This document shows positions 36,135 through 45,587 of a stretch of 64,000 nt of DNA, in pieces (position 1 is the first letter of the stretch; each line of letters begins with the position of its first letter). The position numbers and the translations under genes are program-made. The notes under the pieces are model-generated. The model made no database searches. It was not told the origin of the DNA and saw only the letters and a list, made by a program, of their open reading frames with translations. This stretch comes from Eubacteriales bacterium (GTDB lineage: Bacteria; Bacillota; Clostridia; Lachnospirales; Lachnospiraceae). The stretch spans positions 41,214-105,213 of the forward strand of contig JAUNSV010000001.1 in the NCBI GenBank assembly GCA_030539055.1, written 5' to 3'.

Positions 36135-37076
36135 TTATTTTGTAATAATTGTGCCAGTAGTGCCTTTAACTGCTTCTCTTGCTTTTTCAAGGAGTGTAAT
36201 CAATGCTACTCTCCCATCTTTTGAATTTGCAAAATCCATAGCTGCTTTTACTTTTGGAAGCATAGAACCTGGTGCAAATTGACCCTCTTCGCAATACTTA
36301 TTTGCTTCTTGTATATTCATTTTGTCTATCCATTTAACATCTGGTTTTCCAAAATTTATTGCTACTTTTTCTACAGCAGTGAGTATTATTAGCATATCTG
36401 CATTAATTTTTTTTGCAAGTAAGCAAGCTGCTGAATCTTTATCAATAACTGCTGGTACACCTTTCAAATGATTGTTCTCATTTATTACTGGAATACCACC
36501 ACCACCACAACAAATTACTAAATCACCTGAAGCACTTAAAGCATTTATTGCATCTAGCTCAATTATATCTATAGGTATAGGTGATGCTACAACTCTTCTA
36601 TATCCTCTACCACTATCTTCTACTATATCCCAATTTTTTTCTTTTTTTGCTTCCTCTGCTTTCTCTTTAGTCATAAATTGACCAATTGGTTTTGTAGGAT
36701 TTTGGAAAGCTTTATCATTTTTATCTACTAATACTTGAGTAATTATAGTAGATACATTTTTAATATCAACATTTCTATTGATGCATTCTTCTCTTAAAGC
36801 ATTTTGCAAATCATATCCTATGTAAGCTTGCGACATAGCTCCACAAACAGAGAGTGGAATAAGAGATGTTTCTTTGTGATTATCGTGGTATTCATTCATT
36901 GCATTGTTTATCATACCAACTTGAGGACCATTTCCATGCACAATTACTACTTCACAATTTTCTTCTATCATATCTACAATTGCTTTTGATGTAGTTTTTA
37001 CAGCTTGCATTTGCTCTTCTAGCGTATTACCAAGTGCATTACCACCAAGTGCAATTACAATTTTTTTCTTACTCAT
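36135..37076 (-). CDS. arcC: Carbamate kinase
   Basis: 313 aa; forms ATP from carbamoyl phosphate and ADP. Start KIVIALGGNALG, VVIVHGNGPQVG, and CCGGGGIPV typical of ArcC. In this window it is the likely ATP-yielding end of oxamate or ureido-compound degradation (see the AllFGH genes at 58-62 kb). It begins 34 nt after a tRNA-Ser gene with no room for its own promoter, so it may be read from the tRNA promoter. Confidence 0.95.
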   Translation of the reverse strand: MSKKKIVIALGGNALGNTLEEQMQAVKTTSKAIVDMIEENCEVVIVHGNGPQVGMINNAMNEYHDNHKETSLIPLSVCGAMSQAYIGYDLQNALREECINRNVDIKNVSTIITQVLVDKNDKAFQNPTKPIGQFMTKEKAEEAKKEKNWDIVEDSGRGYRRVVASPIPIDIIELDAINALSASGDLVICCGGGGIPVINENNHLKGVPAVIDKDSAACLLAKKINADMLIILTAVEKVAINFGKPDVKWIDKMNIQEANKYCEEGQFAPGSMLPKVKAAMDFANSKDGRVALITLLEKAREAVKGTTGTIITK

Positions 37077-37110
37077 TTTACTCTCCTATTTACATTTTTT
37101 AAAAAAAAAA

Positions 37111-37196
37111 CGGAGAGGGTGGGATTCGAACCCACGTGGCCGTGAAGCCAAACGGTTTTCAAGACCGCCTCGTTATGACCGCTTCGATACCTCTCC
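37111..37196 (-). tRNA. tRNA-Ser (anticodon UGA)
   Basis: The 86-nt minus-strand sequence folds with a 7-bp acceptor stem (GGAGAGG with CCTCTCC), a GGTTCGAATCC T-arm, an anticodon loop CTTGAAA (anticodon TGA at 37159-37161) and a long variable arm, as in class II tRNA-Ser. CCA is not encoded. Ten T residues follow the 3' end. Confidence 0.95.
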
Positions 37197-37224
37197 AATT
37201 ACTATGCTAAAATCACACTTGCAC

Positions 37225-37253
37225 ATTTTATATTATTTTTATATTTTTGTCAA
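37225..37253 (-). promoter_or_regulatory. Promoter of tRNA-Ser
   Basis: TTGACA (37248-37253), 17-bp spacer, TAAAAT (37225-37230), 28 bp before the tRNA. Close to consensus. Confidence 0.8.
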
Positions 37254-37280
37254 GTATGAATAAATACAAATTCCATATTT

Positions 37281-37420
37281 AATATGTAAAATTTACACAT
37301 TTTTACTTCTTAAATGCTCAAAAATATTATTTTAAAAAATAATGATTATTAATATGTAAAATTAATATGTTTTTACTTCTTTACTATTCAAAAATATTAT
37401 TTCAAAATATAATCTTTTAT
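37281..37420. repeat. Two-copy 70-bp imperfect tandem repeat
   Basis: Unit 1 (37281-37350) and unit 2 (37351-37420) both begin AATATGTAAAATT, share TTTTTACTTCTT and CAAAAATATTATTT at the same offsets, and differ by scattered substitutions. It ends just before the promoter-like sequence of the NAGPA-LRR gene. Confidence 0.8.
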
Positions 37421-37428
37421 GTTATAAT
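37400..37428 (+). promoter_or_regulatory. Promoter-like site 10 nt before the NAGPA-LRR gene
   Basis: TTTCAA (37400-37405), 17-bp spacer, TATAAT (37423-37428); ATG at 37439 with no Shine-Dalgarno. Suggests a leaderless mRNA. Confidence 0.45.
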
Positions 37429-37438
37429 TATTTTTAAT

Positions 37439-39484
37439 ATGATTGATAATTCACATAAGTCAAGAAAAAAAAAGAAGAGAAAATTACATAAAATTTTTAT
37501 AAGTTTTTTATGCTTAATTGCTTTGGGATATATTACTTTTGTGTTTATTCCTATACCTTTTGTAAGAACTCTTAGAGATATTTGGATAGAAACAGCTATG
37601 ACTACATCTCATCACAAATATCTTGCTACAAATTTTATTCCAGCAAATGTTATTAATAATGTAATGTCTGCTAAAAAAACAACCATTAGCGAAGTTAGTA
37701 GAAATATAGATGTATCTTCAAGTAATATTTTTGATTACTCTCTTGATGGAAACATAATTTTTTCTACTCCCTCTATAGCAAGATTGTATGAGAGTACTCA
37801 TAAAGAAATTGTTACAGATTTAACAAATATTAAAAAAGATATTCTAGGTCAAGCATTTTTGAAAGTTGGAGAAAAAGATGCGAATGGCAATACAATATTT
37901 GTAAATGATATAGAGAATGGTATAGTAATTATAGAAATAAAAAAACTAGGGTTTGAAGCCAAATTAGCGCTTATTGCTGACCCAAGACAGGTGTTCGTTG
38001 GCTGTGCTGAGGGTACAACATACAGAGGGTACGATATTCAAGAGTATTTGGAAAGAGAAGATGCAATTCTTGGTATGAATGCTTCTGGCTTCAAAGACCC
38101 AGAGGGAAAGGGGCTTGGCACGATGTCTTCTGGGCTTACATACTCTAGAGGAAAGTCCTGGTCTACTTATGAAGAAAAATATATGTCATTTGGATTTGAT
38201 AATAAAGACAATTTTGTAGTTGGTCATTTTGATAATTGGGATGAAAGAAATATGAGAGATGGTATACAATTTAACCCTGCTCTCATAGTAAATGGCGAGG
38301 ATAAAACAAAAGATGTAACTGGTTGGGGGCTTCACCCTCGCACTTGCATAGGTCAAAGATCCGATGGCGTTGTAGCATTTTTAGTAATCGATGGTAGACA
38401 AGTTACAACTTCTATTGGAGGCACAATTGAACAAGCAGCAGAATTATTGAAAAGTTATGGAGTTGTAAATGCTGCAAATTGTGATGGTGGTGCATCAACT
38501 ATTCTTGCTTACAAAGGAGAAATAATTAATAATTGCTCTTTTGTGTATGCAAATGGTAGATACTTACCAAATGCTTTTTTAGTAAAATCAAAAGAAACTC
38601 TCGAAAAAGAATTATTGAATAAACAAGTAATTGATAAAGGATTTGAATTTGCAAATGATGAAGATATTCCATCAACAATAGAATTAGTGGATGGGTTAAA
38701 TATTCAAACAAGTGTTACAACTATAGAAATTAATAATAAACAAATTAAAGACCTTAATTTTTTTAAAGAAAAATTAAAATATTTTAAAAATTTAATTAGA
38801 ATAGAATTCAATAATACTAATCTTTCAAATGATGAATTGGCTGATTTACGAGAGTATTTGTATCCAAATATTGATGTAGTATGGACTTTGAATATTGGTC
38901 AATATAAATTAAAAACTAATGCTTATGCTTTTTCTACAATGGTAACACCTGGCGATAATCACACAAGGATTACATCTAAAGATATAGAAGTTTTGAAGTA
39001 TTGCACAAATTTGTATGCTTTGGATATTGGTCATCAAGCAATAAGTGATTTAAGTTTTATAGGTGAGGTACTTAGTGATTTAAGAGTGCTAATATTAGTA
39101 GACAATCAAATTACAGACTTAAGCCCACTATCTAATTTAAAAAAATTACACTATTTGGAAGTGTATGTACTAGGTGATGATATAGATTTATCTCCATTAA
39201 ATGAGTGCAAGGGATTAGTCGATTTGCAAATATTATATAAAAGTGAAATTAAAAATATTGATAGTTTACTCGATTTTCCAAAAATAGAAAGGCTTTGGCT
39301 TATGCTATGCGAAATATCAAATGAAAATATGGATTTATTAAAAGAAAAATATCCTAATGCACAAGTAATTAATGGAAGTGAAGATTTGAAAGAGAACGGC
39401 TGGAGAGATGTAGATAGATTTTTTATTATGCGAGATATGTTCTCTAATGATTATATAAGCGAAGAATTTTTAAGATTTGATTGA
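37439..39484 (+). CDS. Membrane-anchored NAGPA-domain phosphodiester glycosidase fused to leucine-rich repeats
   Basis: 681 aa from ATG at 37439; an in-frame ATG at 37367 lies in the repeat region and adds a low-complexity head. A Lys/Arg-rich cytoplasmic start, one membrane helix (about 19-40), then an NAGPA (phosphodiester glycosidase) domain with GMNASGF, GWGLHPRTCIGQ, VIDGRQVTTSIG and NCDGGASTI, then leucine-rich repeats (LRVLILVDNQITDLSPLSNLKKLHYL and neighbours) to the C-terminus. Likely acts on sugar-phosphate wall polymers or exopolysaccharide outside the cell. The LRR tail is unusual for the family. Confidence 0.75.
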   Translation: MIDNSHKSRKKKKRKLHKIFISFLCLIALGYITFVFIPIPFVRTLRDIWIETAMTTSHHKYLATNFIPANVINNVMSAKKTTISEVSRNIDVSSSNIFDYSLDGNIIFSTPSIARLYESTHKEIVTDLTNIKKDILGQAFLKVGEKDANGNTIFVNDIENGIVIIEIKKLGFEAKLALIADPRQVFVGCAEGTTYRGYDIQEYLEREDAILGMNASGFKDPEGKGLGTMSSGLTYSRGKSWSTYEEKYMSFGFDNKDNFVVGHFDNWDERNMRDGIQFNPALIVNGEDKTKDVTGWGLHPRTCIGQRSDGVVAFLVIDGRQVTTSIGGTIEQAAELLKSYGVVNAANCDGGASTILAYKGEIINNCSFVYANGRYLPNAFLVKSKETLEKELLNKQVIDKGFEFANDEDIPSTIELVDGLNIQTSVTTIEINNKQIKDLNFFKEKLKYFKNLIRIEFNNTNLSNDELADLREYLYPNIDVVWTLNIGQYKLKTNAYAFSTMVTPGDNHTRITSKDIEVLKYCTNLYALDIGHQAISDLSFIGEVLSDLRVLILVDNQITDLSPLSNLKKLHYLEVYVLGDDIDLSPLNECKGLVDLQILYKSEIKNIDSLLDFPKIERLWLMLCEISNENMDLLKEKYPNAQVINGSEDLKENGWRDVDRFFIMRDMFSNDYISEEFLRFD

Positions 39485-39491
39485 AAAAATA

Positions 39492-39525
39492 AAAGCCTCA
39501 TTAAATACTTAATGAGACTTTTTTT
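39492..39525. terminator. Intrinsic terminator after the NAGPA-LRR gene
   Basis: AAAGCCTCATTAA (39492-39504) and TTAATGAGACTTT (39509-39521), one mismatch, followed by T7 on the plus strand. Also lies after the convergent DUF1858 gene. Confidence 0.8.
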
Positions 39526-39540
39526 AATTAAATAATTTTA

Positions 39541-39732
39541 TTATTTTACAACTTCATTTATTTGGCTTATTAGAGTGTCGCAATCTATGCCATGCACATC
39601 GCAAGCTTCTTCTATTGTTTCCATTTGTGAAGCTGGGCAACCTAGGCAATGCATTCCTGCTTTTGTAAGAATTGGTGCAATAAGATCACTTACTCCAAGT
39701 GCTTCACCAATTTTCATATCTTTTGTAATCAT
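39541..39732 (-). CDS. DUF1858 / redox-disulfide small protein
   Basis: 63 aa with the DUF1858 core: ALGVSDLIAPILTKAGMHCLGCPAS, a CxxC pair at HCLGC, and a later Cys. The family is seen alone or fused to hybrid-cluster and molybdenum proteins and may be a thiol redox adaptor. Shine-Dalgarno GGAG present. Follows mecA by 10 nt. Confidence 0.8.
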   Translation of the reverse strand: MITKDMKIGEALGVSDLIAPILTKAGMHCLGCPASQMETIEEACDVHGIDCDTLISQINEVVK

Positions 39733-39742
39733 TTTTTCTCCT

Positions 39743-40459
39743 TTATAATAACATTAATTTTTCTACTGCATTTTGTTTTATTATTGTTTTGTAATGCTCT
39801 TCATAATATGCTTCATTTAATTCATTTGGAATTTTATTACCATACTCAGCTAGAGTATTGCATACTTTATTAAATTGATCTCTTTTTTCTACATCATTTT
39901 TGCAAGTTAAAACCAAATAATATTTTCTTTTATCTTCATCTTTATAAAGAACAGATTCGTAATCTGTATAAGACAAATTTCTGCAAGCATCGGTTATTTT
40001 GTCCATTTCATCAAAAGCAAAAATTCTTACGATTACTTCACTATCCAAAATTGAAACATTATCATTTACTTTTTGATTTGGTTGGAGTGGTGCTCCACCA
40101 TTTGATCTATCCAAGGCTGCCAAAGCTCCCTCAATAAATTCTCTTGCTATATCTTTTATATCATTTTGATTTACATTTTGAGCAAATTTTGAAAATCTAG
40201 CATCAAGCTCATCGGGGTCTTCTACAGAAGAAATAATTAGCTGTATCGCACCATCTGAAAGTGGTATAGCTTCTATCATTAGCTCATGACTTAAATCAAA
40301 ACCTACTTCATTTTTTGCTTTTTGCATCATTTCTTCAAAAAGCTTTCTTGCTTCCAAAGAGCCATAAGCCATATCTCTAACATCCATATTCCTTGCTTGC
40401 AAGTCGGTACGAGTTAGAGTGCATTTTATAGTATTCTCATTTACTCTTTCTATATTCAT
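39743..40459 (-). CDS. mecA: Adaptor protein MecA
   Basis: 238 aa. N-terminal MNIERVNENTIKCTLTRTDL binding domain and a C-terminal ClpC-binding domain (the FAFDEMDKI and YYLVLTC strands), as in Firmicutes MecA/YpbH. It delivers targets to ClpCP. A good promoter lies just upstream. The DUF1858 gene follows in the same direction. Confidence 0.85.
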   Translation of the reverse strand: MNIERVNENTIKCTLTRTDLQARNMDVRDMAYGSLEARKLFEEMMQKAKNEVGFDLSHELMIEAIPLSDGAIQLIISSVEDPDELDARFSKFAQNVNQNDIKDIAREFIEGALAALDRSNGGAPLQPNQKVNDNVSILDSEVIVRIFAFDEMDKITDACRNLSYTDYESVLYKDEDKRKYYLVLTCKNDVEKRDQFNKVCNTLAEYGNKIPNELNEAYYEEHYKTIIKQNAVEKLMLL

Positions 40460-40476
40460 ATATCCCCTTTAAACAA

Positions 40477-40505
40477 ATTGTACTACAAAACTATCAAAAT
40501 ATCAA
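40477..40505 (-). promoter_or_regulatory. Promoter of mecA
   Basis: TTGATA (40500-40505), 17-bp spacer, TACAAT (40477-40482), minus strand, then AAGGGGAT before the ATG. Confidence 0.65.
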
Positions 40506-40550
40506 TACTTCCATTTATGACTTTTTTATGTATTATTTATTTAATATTTC

Positions 40551-41912
40551 TTAATCAATATCATAAAATTTTGTTAGTGATGGCTCAAATCTTATATTAA
40601 TTGTACCAGTTTCACCATTTCTATGCTTTGCTATAATTATTTCTGCTGCTTTTGGGTCTACTTCTTGTGATGATTCATCACTTGATGTATTTGATTTTTG
40701 ATTTCTATTGTAATAAGCATCTCTATGTATAAAAAGCACTATATCTGCATCCTGCTCTATGGATCCAGATTCTCTTAAGTCTGATAATAGTGGTTTTTTT
40801 GAATCTCTTTGCTCGGATAATCTAGATACTTGTGCTAGTGCCATAATTGGTACATTTAATTCTTTAGCTAGTGCTTTTAAACTTCTAGATATTTGTGATA
40901 CTTCTTGCTGTCTATTTTCCAACTGTTTTAAACCTGACCTCATAAGTTGCAAGTAATCGACTATTACCATATCTAAACCTTTTGTTATTTTTATTTGTCT
41001 GCATTTTGCTCTAAGCTCTGGTATAGTAATTGAGGGTGTGTCATCAATTGTCAATTTGGATTTGGTAAGTCTTTCCATGTTTTGAATAAGTCTTGACCAT
41101 TCTTCATCTTTTAATGAACCCTCTCTTAAAGTTTTTGAATCAATAATTGCATTCATAGATATAATACGAGAAAAAATTTCTTCTTTAGTCATTTCTAATG
41201 AAAAAATAGCAACTGGTCTATTGTATTTGATTGCTATATTGCTTGCAAAATTGAGTGCAAGTGAAGTTTTTCCCATACCTGTTCTTGCTGCTAGTATTAT
41301 TAAATTTGATTTTTGAAAACCTGATAAAGTTTTATCCAAATATTTGAAGCCAGATTCTACTCCAACTATTCCACCTTTTGTTTTTGATGCTTCCTCAATT
41401 CTGTCGAGTACATTATTTGCTATTACATTAATATCTACAATTTGAGTTTCTAATCTTTGTTTGTGAATTTCGAAAATATTTTTTTCTGTATTCTCTAAAA
41501 TATTATCTGAAAGTTCTTCTTGCTTGTAGCACTCTATAGAAGAATTATTCAATACACCAATAATACTTCTAAGCACACTTTTTTCTTTTACTATTTTGCA
41601 ATAGTTTTTCATATTCTCTGGAATAGCTATATCAACAAGAGAACGCAAAAAATCAACTGAATAAAGTTCAATTGCTACTTGTTTTGCTTTTAACCTATCT
41701 TGAAGCGAAACCAGGTCTGCTTCCATGCCCTCTTTTTCTAATTCAAGTATTGTATTAAATAATAATTTATATTGTGGTGAATAAAAATCATTATCTGAAA
41801 GCAATTGAGTTGCTGTTACAATAGTTTGATTGTCTTGTAGCATAGAACCTATAACACATGATTCTGCTTCATTTGAATGAGGCATTTTTTTTATGTCTAA
41901 ATTTTCTTCCAT
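40551..41912 (-). CDS. dnaB: Replicative DNA helicase
   Basis: 453 aa RecA-type hexameric helicase. N-terminal DnaG-binding domain (SNEAESCVIGSML), P-loop ARTGMGKTSLALN, Walker B VIVDYLQLM, and the C-terminal DxSGLRESGSIEQDAD-type arm (SDLRESGSIEQDADIVLF present). Overlaps the rplI stop by 1 nt. Confidence 0.97.
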   Translation of the reverse strand: MEENLDIKKMPHSNEAESCVIGSMLQDNQTIVTATQLLSDNDFYSPQYKLLFNTILELEKEGMEADLVSLQDRLKAKQVAIELYSVDFLRSLVDIAIPENMKNYCKIVKEKSVLRSIIGVLNNSSIECYKQEELSDNILENTEKNIFEIHKQRLETQIVDINVIANNVLDRIEEASKTKGGIVGVESGFKYLDKTLSGFQKSNLIILAARTGMGKTSLALNFASNIAIKYNRPVAIFSLEMTKEEIFSRIISMNAIIDSKTLREGSLKDEEWSRLIQNMERLTKSKLTIDDTPSITIPELRAKCRQIKITKGLDMVIVDYLQLMRSGLKQLENRQQEVSQISRSLKALAKELNVPIMALAQVSRLSEQRDSKKPLLSDLRESGSIEQDADIVLFIHRDAYYNRNQKSNTSSDESSQEVDPKAAEIIIAKHRNGETGTINIRFEPSLTKFYDID

Positions 41913-42358
41913 TATAATTCTACTACATCTACTTTTATTTTTGAATTTATATCTTTATATATTTTAATATCCACTAAGTATGACCCTACAGATTTTATAG
42001 GTTCTTTTAATTCTATTTTCTTTTTATCTATATCAATATTTAAACTTTCTTTCATTTCATTTGCAATTTCTTTTGATGTTATGGAACCAAAGGTGCGTCC
42101 GTTTTCTCCTGCTTTTATTTTAAGGGTGATAGTTTTTGTTTGAAGATCATTTGCTAATTCATTTGCTTTTTCTGTTTTTATTCTTTCATCTTTTTTTATT
42201 TTTTCTAATTTCACATTTAAATCATTCAAATTTTTTGTTGTTGCTTCTATCCCTAACTTTTGATTAAACAAAAAATTCCTTGCGTATCCATCGGATACAT
42301 TTACTATGTCGCCCTCTTTACCTAGTTTTTTTATATCGCTTAATAAAATAACTTTCAT
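41912..42358 (-). CDS. rplI: 50S ribosomal protein L9
   Basis: 148 aa. Typical start [21 protein letters not shown] and DGYARNFL, then the helix and the C-terminal globular domain. GAGGTGA precedes the ATG. Sits between gdpP and dnaB as in many Firmicutes. Confidence 0.97.
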   Translation of the reverse strand: MKVILLSDIKKLGKEGDIVNVSDGYARNFLFNQKLGIEATTKNLNDLNVKLEKIKKDERIKTEKANELANDLQTKTITLKIKAGENGRTFGSITSKEIANEMKESLNIDIDKKKIELKEPIKSVGSYLVDIKIYKDINSKIKVDVVEL

Positions 42359-42377
42359 AAATTCACCTCACTTTTTT

Positions 42378-44420
42378 TTAATTTTCACTTAGTATTTGGT
42401 CTATAGCATCTTTAACTTTCCATATTGCTTCTTCTATTGTTATATCATTTAATTGGGAAGCTGCTACTGACTTATGTCCACCACCACCTAATTCTTCCAT
42501 TAGGACTTGAACATTCACTCTGTCAATAGCTCTTGCAGATATATATATTGAGTTTTGAAATTTTGTAAGAACTATTGATGCATCAATTCCTTTTATATGC
42601 ATTAATTCATTTGCTACTTCTGCTGCTACTATTTTATTGTCTACATTATCTTTATTTTCTACTACTGCAATAGCAAAATTATTTTTGTATATTTCTTTTT
42701 TTAGAAGTGATTCATTTTTTAAATTTTCTGATTTTTCATCAACTTGAAGCATATTTCTTATTCTTCCTATATCTGCTCCCATTTTTTTTAGTGATGAAGC
42801 TGCATCAAAAGTTTTTGCTGATGTTTGATTAGAAAAATAATTTGTATCAACTATTATACCAATAAGCATACTCTCTGCTTCAAGTGGTCTTAGTGAAAAT
42901 TTATCATCAAAATAATCTGTCATCTCTGATACAAGCTCTGATGCACTTGAGCTATTTGGCTCTATATGTTGAAGCACTGCATCGTTTATTGTGTCCTTTC
43001 CTCTTCTGTGATGATCAAAAACAACTTTTGTGCTTATTTTTTCTATTAATCTTGGTTCATCAGATATTTTAGGATTATTATGATCAACCAAAATTAGCAT
43101 TGTGTCTTCATCTGTAATAAATAATGCGTGATCTCCATCTATAAACATATCGCTTGCATACTCATCTTGCGATAAAAATTTTTCTTTTAAAACATTTACT
43201 CCTTTTGCTATAGAATTTTGAACTATGTGAACATCTTTCCCAATAAATTTTGCCATCATGTATACGCCAACAGAAGCTCCAAAAGAATCAAAGTCTACAT
43301 TCTTGTGTCCCATAATTAATATTTTATCTTTTGTATCTAACACTTCTCTAAACGCTTTTGCTTTTACACGAGAGCGTACTCTAGTAAATTTTTCTTGTTG
43401 AAGTGTTTTTCCGCCATAGTATTGCATATCTATATTATTTTTTACTACTGCTTGATCTCCACCTCGACCAAGTGCCATATCTATAGCGTACCTAGCAAAA
43501 TCATAATTCTCTTCTATGCTCTTTCCATCCATTCCAACGCCTATGCTTAGTGTCATAGAAATATCATTTGCTGTATTTATTTCTTTTACTGTATCGAGTA
43601 GTGAGAACCTGTCCTCTATCATTTCTTTAATATTTTTTTTATTTATAATAAATAAGTATTTATCTTTTTCAAGTCTTTTTATAATACCAGAGAAATCAGA
43701 CACATACCTTGTAAGTTTTCTGTCGACCAAGGCTGTAATAATAGATTTGTTTGTGTCTTCTATATTTTCCAAAGCTTCCTCGTAATTATCTACATATATT
43801 AAGCCCTCAACTGTTTTATAATCATCTAAATTTCTTTTTGCATTTTCTAAATCTGTTACATCTGTAGCATAAATTGCTATTACTTTTGAATCATTATTTT
43901 CTTCTTTCTCTTCTATATTATTTAACCATTCTTTTGTTATATCAATACCCTCTAATAAAATATTATAAATTTTATTTTGAAAGTCTACGAGAAACTCTCT
44001 TCTATTTTTTATAGAATCATACAATAATTCTTTTGTTATCGTTTTAGAAAAGAAATTGATATTTGGTATAATACCGCCTCTTTTGTTTCTTATTGCTTTA
44101 AAAGACTTATTCTCCCAAATTATAGTTCCATTACTTGTACATAATGCAAAAGGAATATTTATATTATCTAAAATTCCATTTTGAACATTTGATGTAGACA
44201 TAATAAGAGAAAAAATTCTAGGGAGAAGCTTTCTGTATCTAATAAAAAGCAAGTATAAAGCAATCAAAATATATATTATAGTAAATATTAATAAAATATT
44301 AGATGCATTTTGCTTCTCTATATATACGCATACATTTATAAAAATTAAAATGACAGATAAAATTAGAGGCCAAGTTAAATATATAGAAAGACTTAATTTA
44401 GTTTTAATATTTTTTTTCAT
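42378..44420 (-). CDS. gdpP: GdpP cyclic-di-AMP phosphodiesterase
   Basis: 680 aa. Two N-terminal membrane helices, PAS-like region (PFALCTSNGTIIWEN), a degenerate GGDEF domain (MTLSIGVGMDGK), DHH domain with MGHKNVDFDSFGASVGVY and DHHRRGKDT, and DHHA1 with GGGGHKSVAASQL. Degrades c-di-AMP. Only 9 nt separate its -10 element from the ATG and there is no Shine-Dalgarno. Confidence 0.95.
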   Translation of the reverse strand: MKKNIKTKLSLSIYLTWPLILSVILIFINVCVYIEKQNASNILLIFTIIYILIALYLLFIRYRKLLPRIFSLIMSTSNVQNGILDNINIPFALCTSNGTIIWENKSFKAIRNKRGGIIPNINFFSKTITKELLYDSIKNRREFLVDFQNKIYNILLEGIDITKEWLNNIEEKEENNDSKVIAIYATDVTDLENAKRNLDDYKTVEGLIYVDNYEEALENIEDTNKSIITALVDRKLTRYVSDFSGIIKRLEKDKYLFIINKKNIKEMIEDRFSLLDTVKEINTANDISMTLSIGVGMDGKSIEENYDFARYAIDMALGRGGDQAVVKNNIDMQYYGGKTLQQEKFTRVRSRVKAKAFREVLDTKDKILIMGHKNVDFDSFGASVGVYMMAKFIGKDVHIVQNSIAKGVNVLKEKFLSQDEYASDMFIDGDHALFITDEDTMLILVDHNNPKISDEPRLIEKISTKVVFDHHRRGKDTINDAVLQHIEPNSSSASELVSEMTDYFDDKFSLRPLEAESMLIGIIVDTNYFSNQTSAKTFDAASSLKKMGADIGRIRNMLQVDEKSENLKNESLLKKEIYKNNFAIAVVENKDNVDNKIVAAEVANELMHIKGIDASIVLTKFQNSIYISARAIDRVNVQVLMEELGGGGHKSVAASQLNDITIEEAIWKVKDAIDQILSEN

Positions 44421-44429
44421 AACTTAATA

Positions 44430-44458
44430 ATTATATCATAAAATGATACTATTTACAA
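44430..44458 (-). promoter_or_regulatory. Promoter of gdpP-rplI-dnaB
   Basis: TTGTAA (44453-44458), 17-bp spacer, TATAAT (44430-44435) on the minus strand; ATG at 44420. The start site would fall within a few nt of the ATG. Confidence 0.65.
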
Positions 44459-44522
44459 AACTATATATTGTGTTTTATAAAATATAAATATCTATATTTA
44501 GTGTATTTTAAATATTTTTTTA

Positions 44523-45587
44523 TTAATTTGATTTGATTTTTTTCCAAGAATCATTATAATAATTTTCTGTGTCTACACCTAGATATTTAAATACTTCATT
44601 ATTGTTATTTGTATAATCTTTTGTTATTTTATTTTTTCTGTCATATAAGTCGTTCAATAAATTTTGTGCTTTTTCATTTGTAGTATCATATGTTATATAT
44701 TCTGCATTTCTTTTTGATATATCCTCTCTCAATAAAAAGTCTAACCACAAGTATGCATTATCAATATTTTGTGCATCCTTAGTTATAACCCATGAATCAA
44801 TCCAAGTATTTGTGCCCTCTTTTGGTAGTATGTAAGAATAATCATACTCTCCATTAGCTTCATCTAAAATATATAAAAGCTCTCCAGAGTAAATAACACC
44901 AATCAAAGCTTCTCCACCAATCATTTTATCTCTTACTTGGTCTACTACATAAGCTTGAACAAGTGGCTTTTGTGTAATTAATTCATTTGTTGCTTTATCT
45001 ATTTCTTGTTTGTTTGTAGAGTTAAGAGAGTATCCATTTTTCTTTAGTGCTACTAAAAATGCATCTCTTACAGAGTTTTGCATAAGAATTTCATCCTTGT
45101 ACTCTTCTTTCCAAAGGTCTTTCCAAGATGTAGGCAAAGGTAAATTTTTTTCTTTTAAAAGAGTATTATTACATAGTATACCAACAGTACCCTCCATATA
45201 AGGGATAGAATAATTATTGTTTTCATCAAATTGTTTTGAAATCTCAAGTGATGATTTTTTTATATTTTCATAATTAGTTAATTTATTTGTATCAATCTCT
45301 TTAAGCAAATTATTTTGTATCATCTTTTGTATCATATAATCTGAGGGACATACTACATCATATTTTACAGAACCAATTTCTACAATTGGGTACATTTCTT
45401 CATTTGTTTCAAAAACATCATAAATAACTTCTATATTATACTCTTTTTTAAAATCTTCTATTACTTCTGGGTCAATATATTCTCCTGCATTATAAATTTT
45501 TAATACAGAATTTTTGTTATTATTCGTACAAGAAAAACAAAATAAAGATAATAATACAAGTGCTATAGATAAAATTATTTTTTTCAT
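44523..45587 (-). CDS. potD: PotD-like lipoprotein solute-binding protein
   Basis: 354 aa. Lipoprotein signal ending FCFSC, then a PotD/extracellular solute-binding fold: VLKIYNAGEYIDPEV start, DVVCPSDYM, YMEGTVGILCN, and the C-terminal AYLWLDFLLRE. The family takes spermidine or putrescine, but relatives bind other small cations. Its ATG overlaps the end of the YqeC-MocA gene (ATGA). Confidence 0.85.
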   Translation of the reverse strand: MKKIILSIALVLLSLFCFSCTNNNKNSVLKIYNAGEYIDPEVIEDFKKEYNIEVIYDVFETNEEMYPIVEIGSVKYDVVCPSDYMIQKMIQNNLLKEIDTNKLTNYENIKKSSLEISKQFDENNNYSIPYMEGTVGILCNNTLLKEKNLPLPTSWKDLWKEEYKDEILMQNSVRDAFLVALKKNGYSLNSTNKQEIDKATNELITQKPLVQAYVVDQVRDKMIGGEALIGVIYSGELLYILDEANGEYDYSYILPKEGTNTWIDSWVITKDAQNIDNAYLWLDFLLREDISKRNAEYITYDTTNEKAQNLLNDLYDRKNKITKDYTNNNNEVFKYLGVDTENYYNDSWKKIKSN

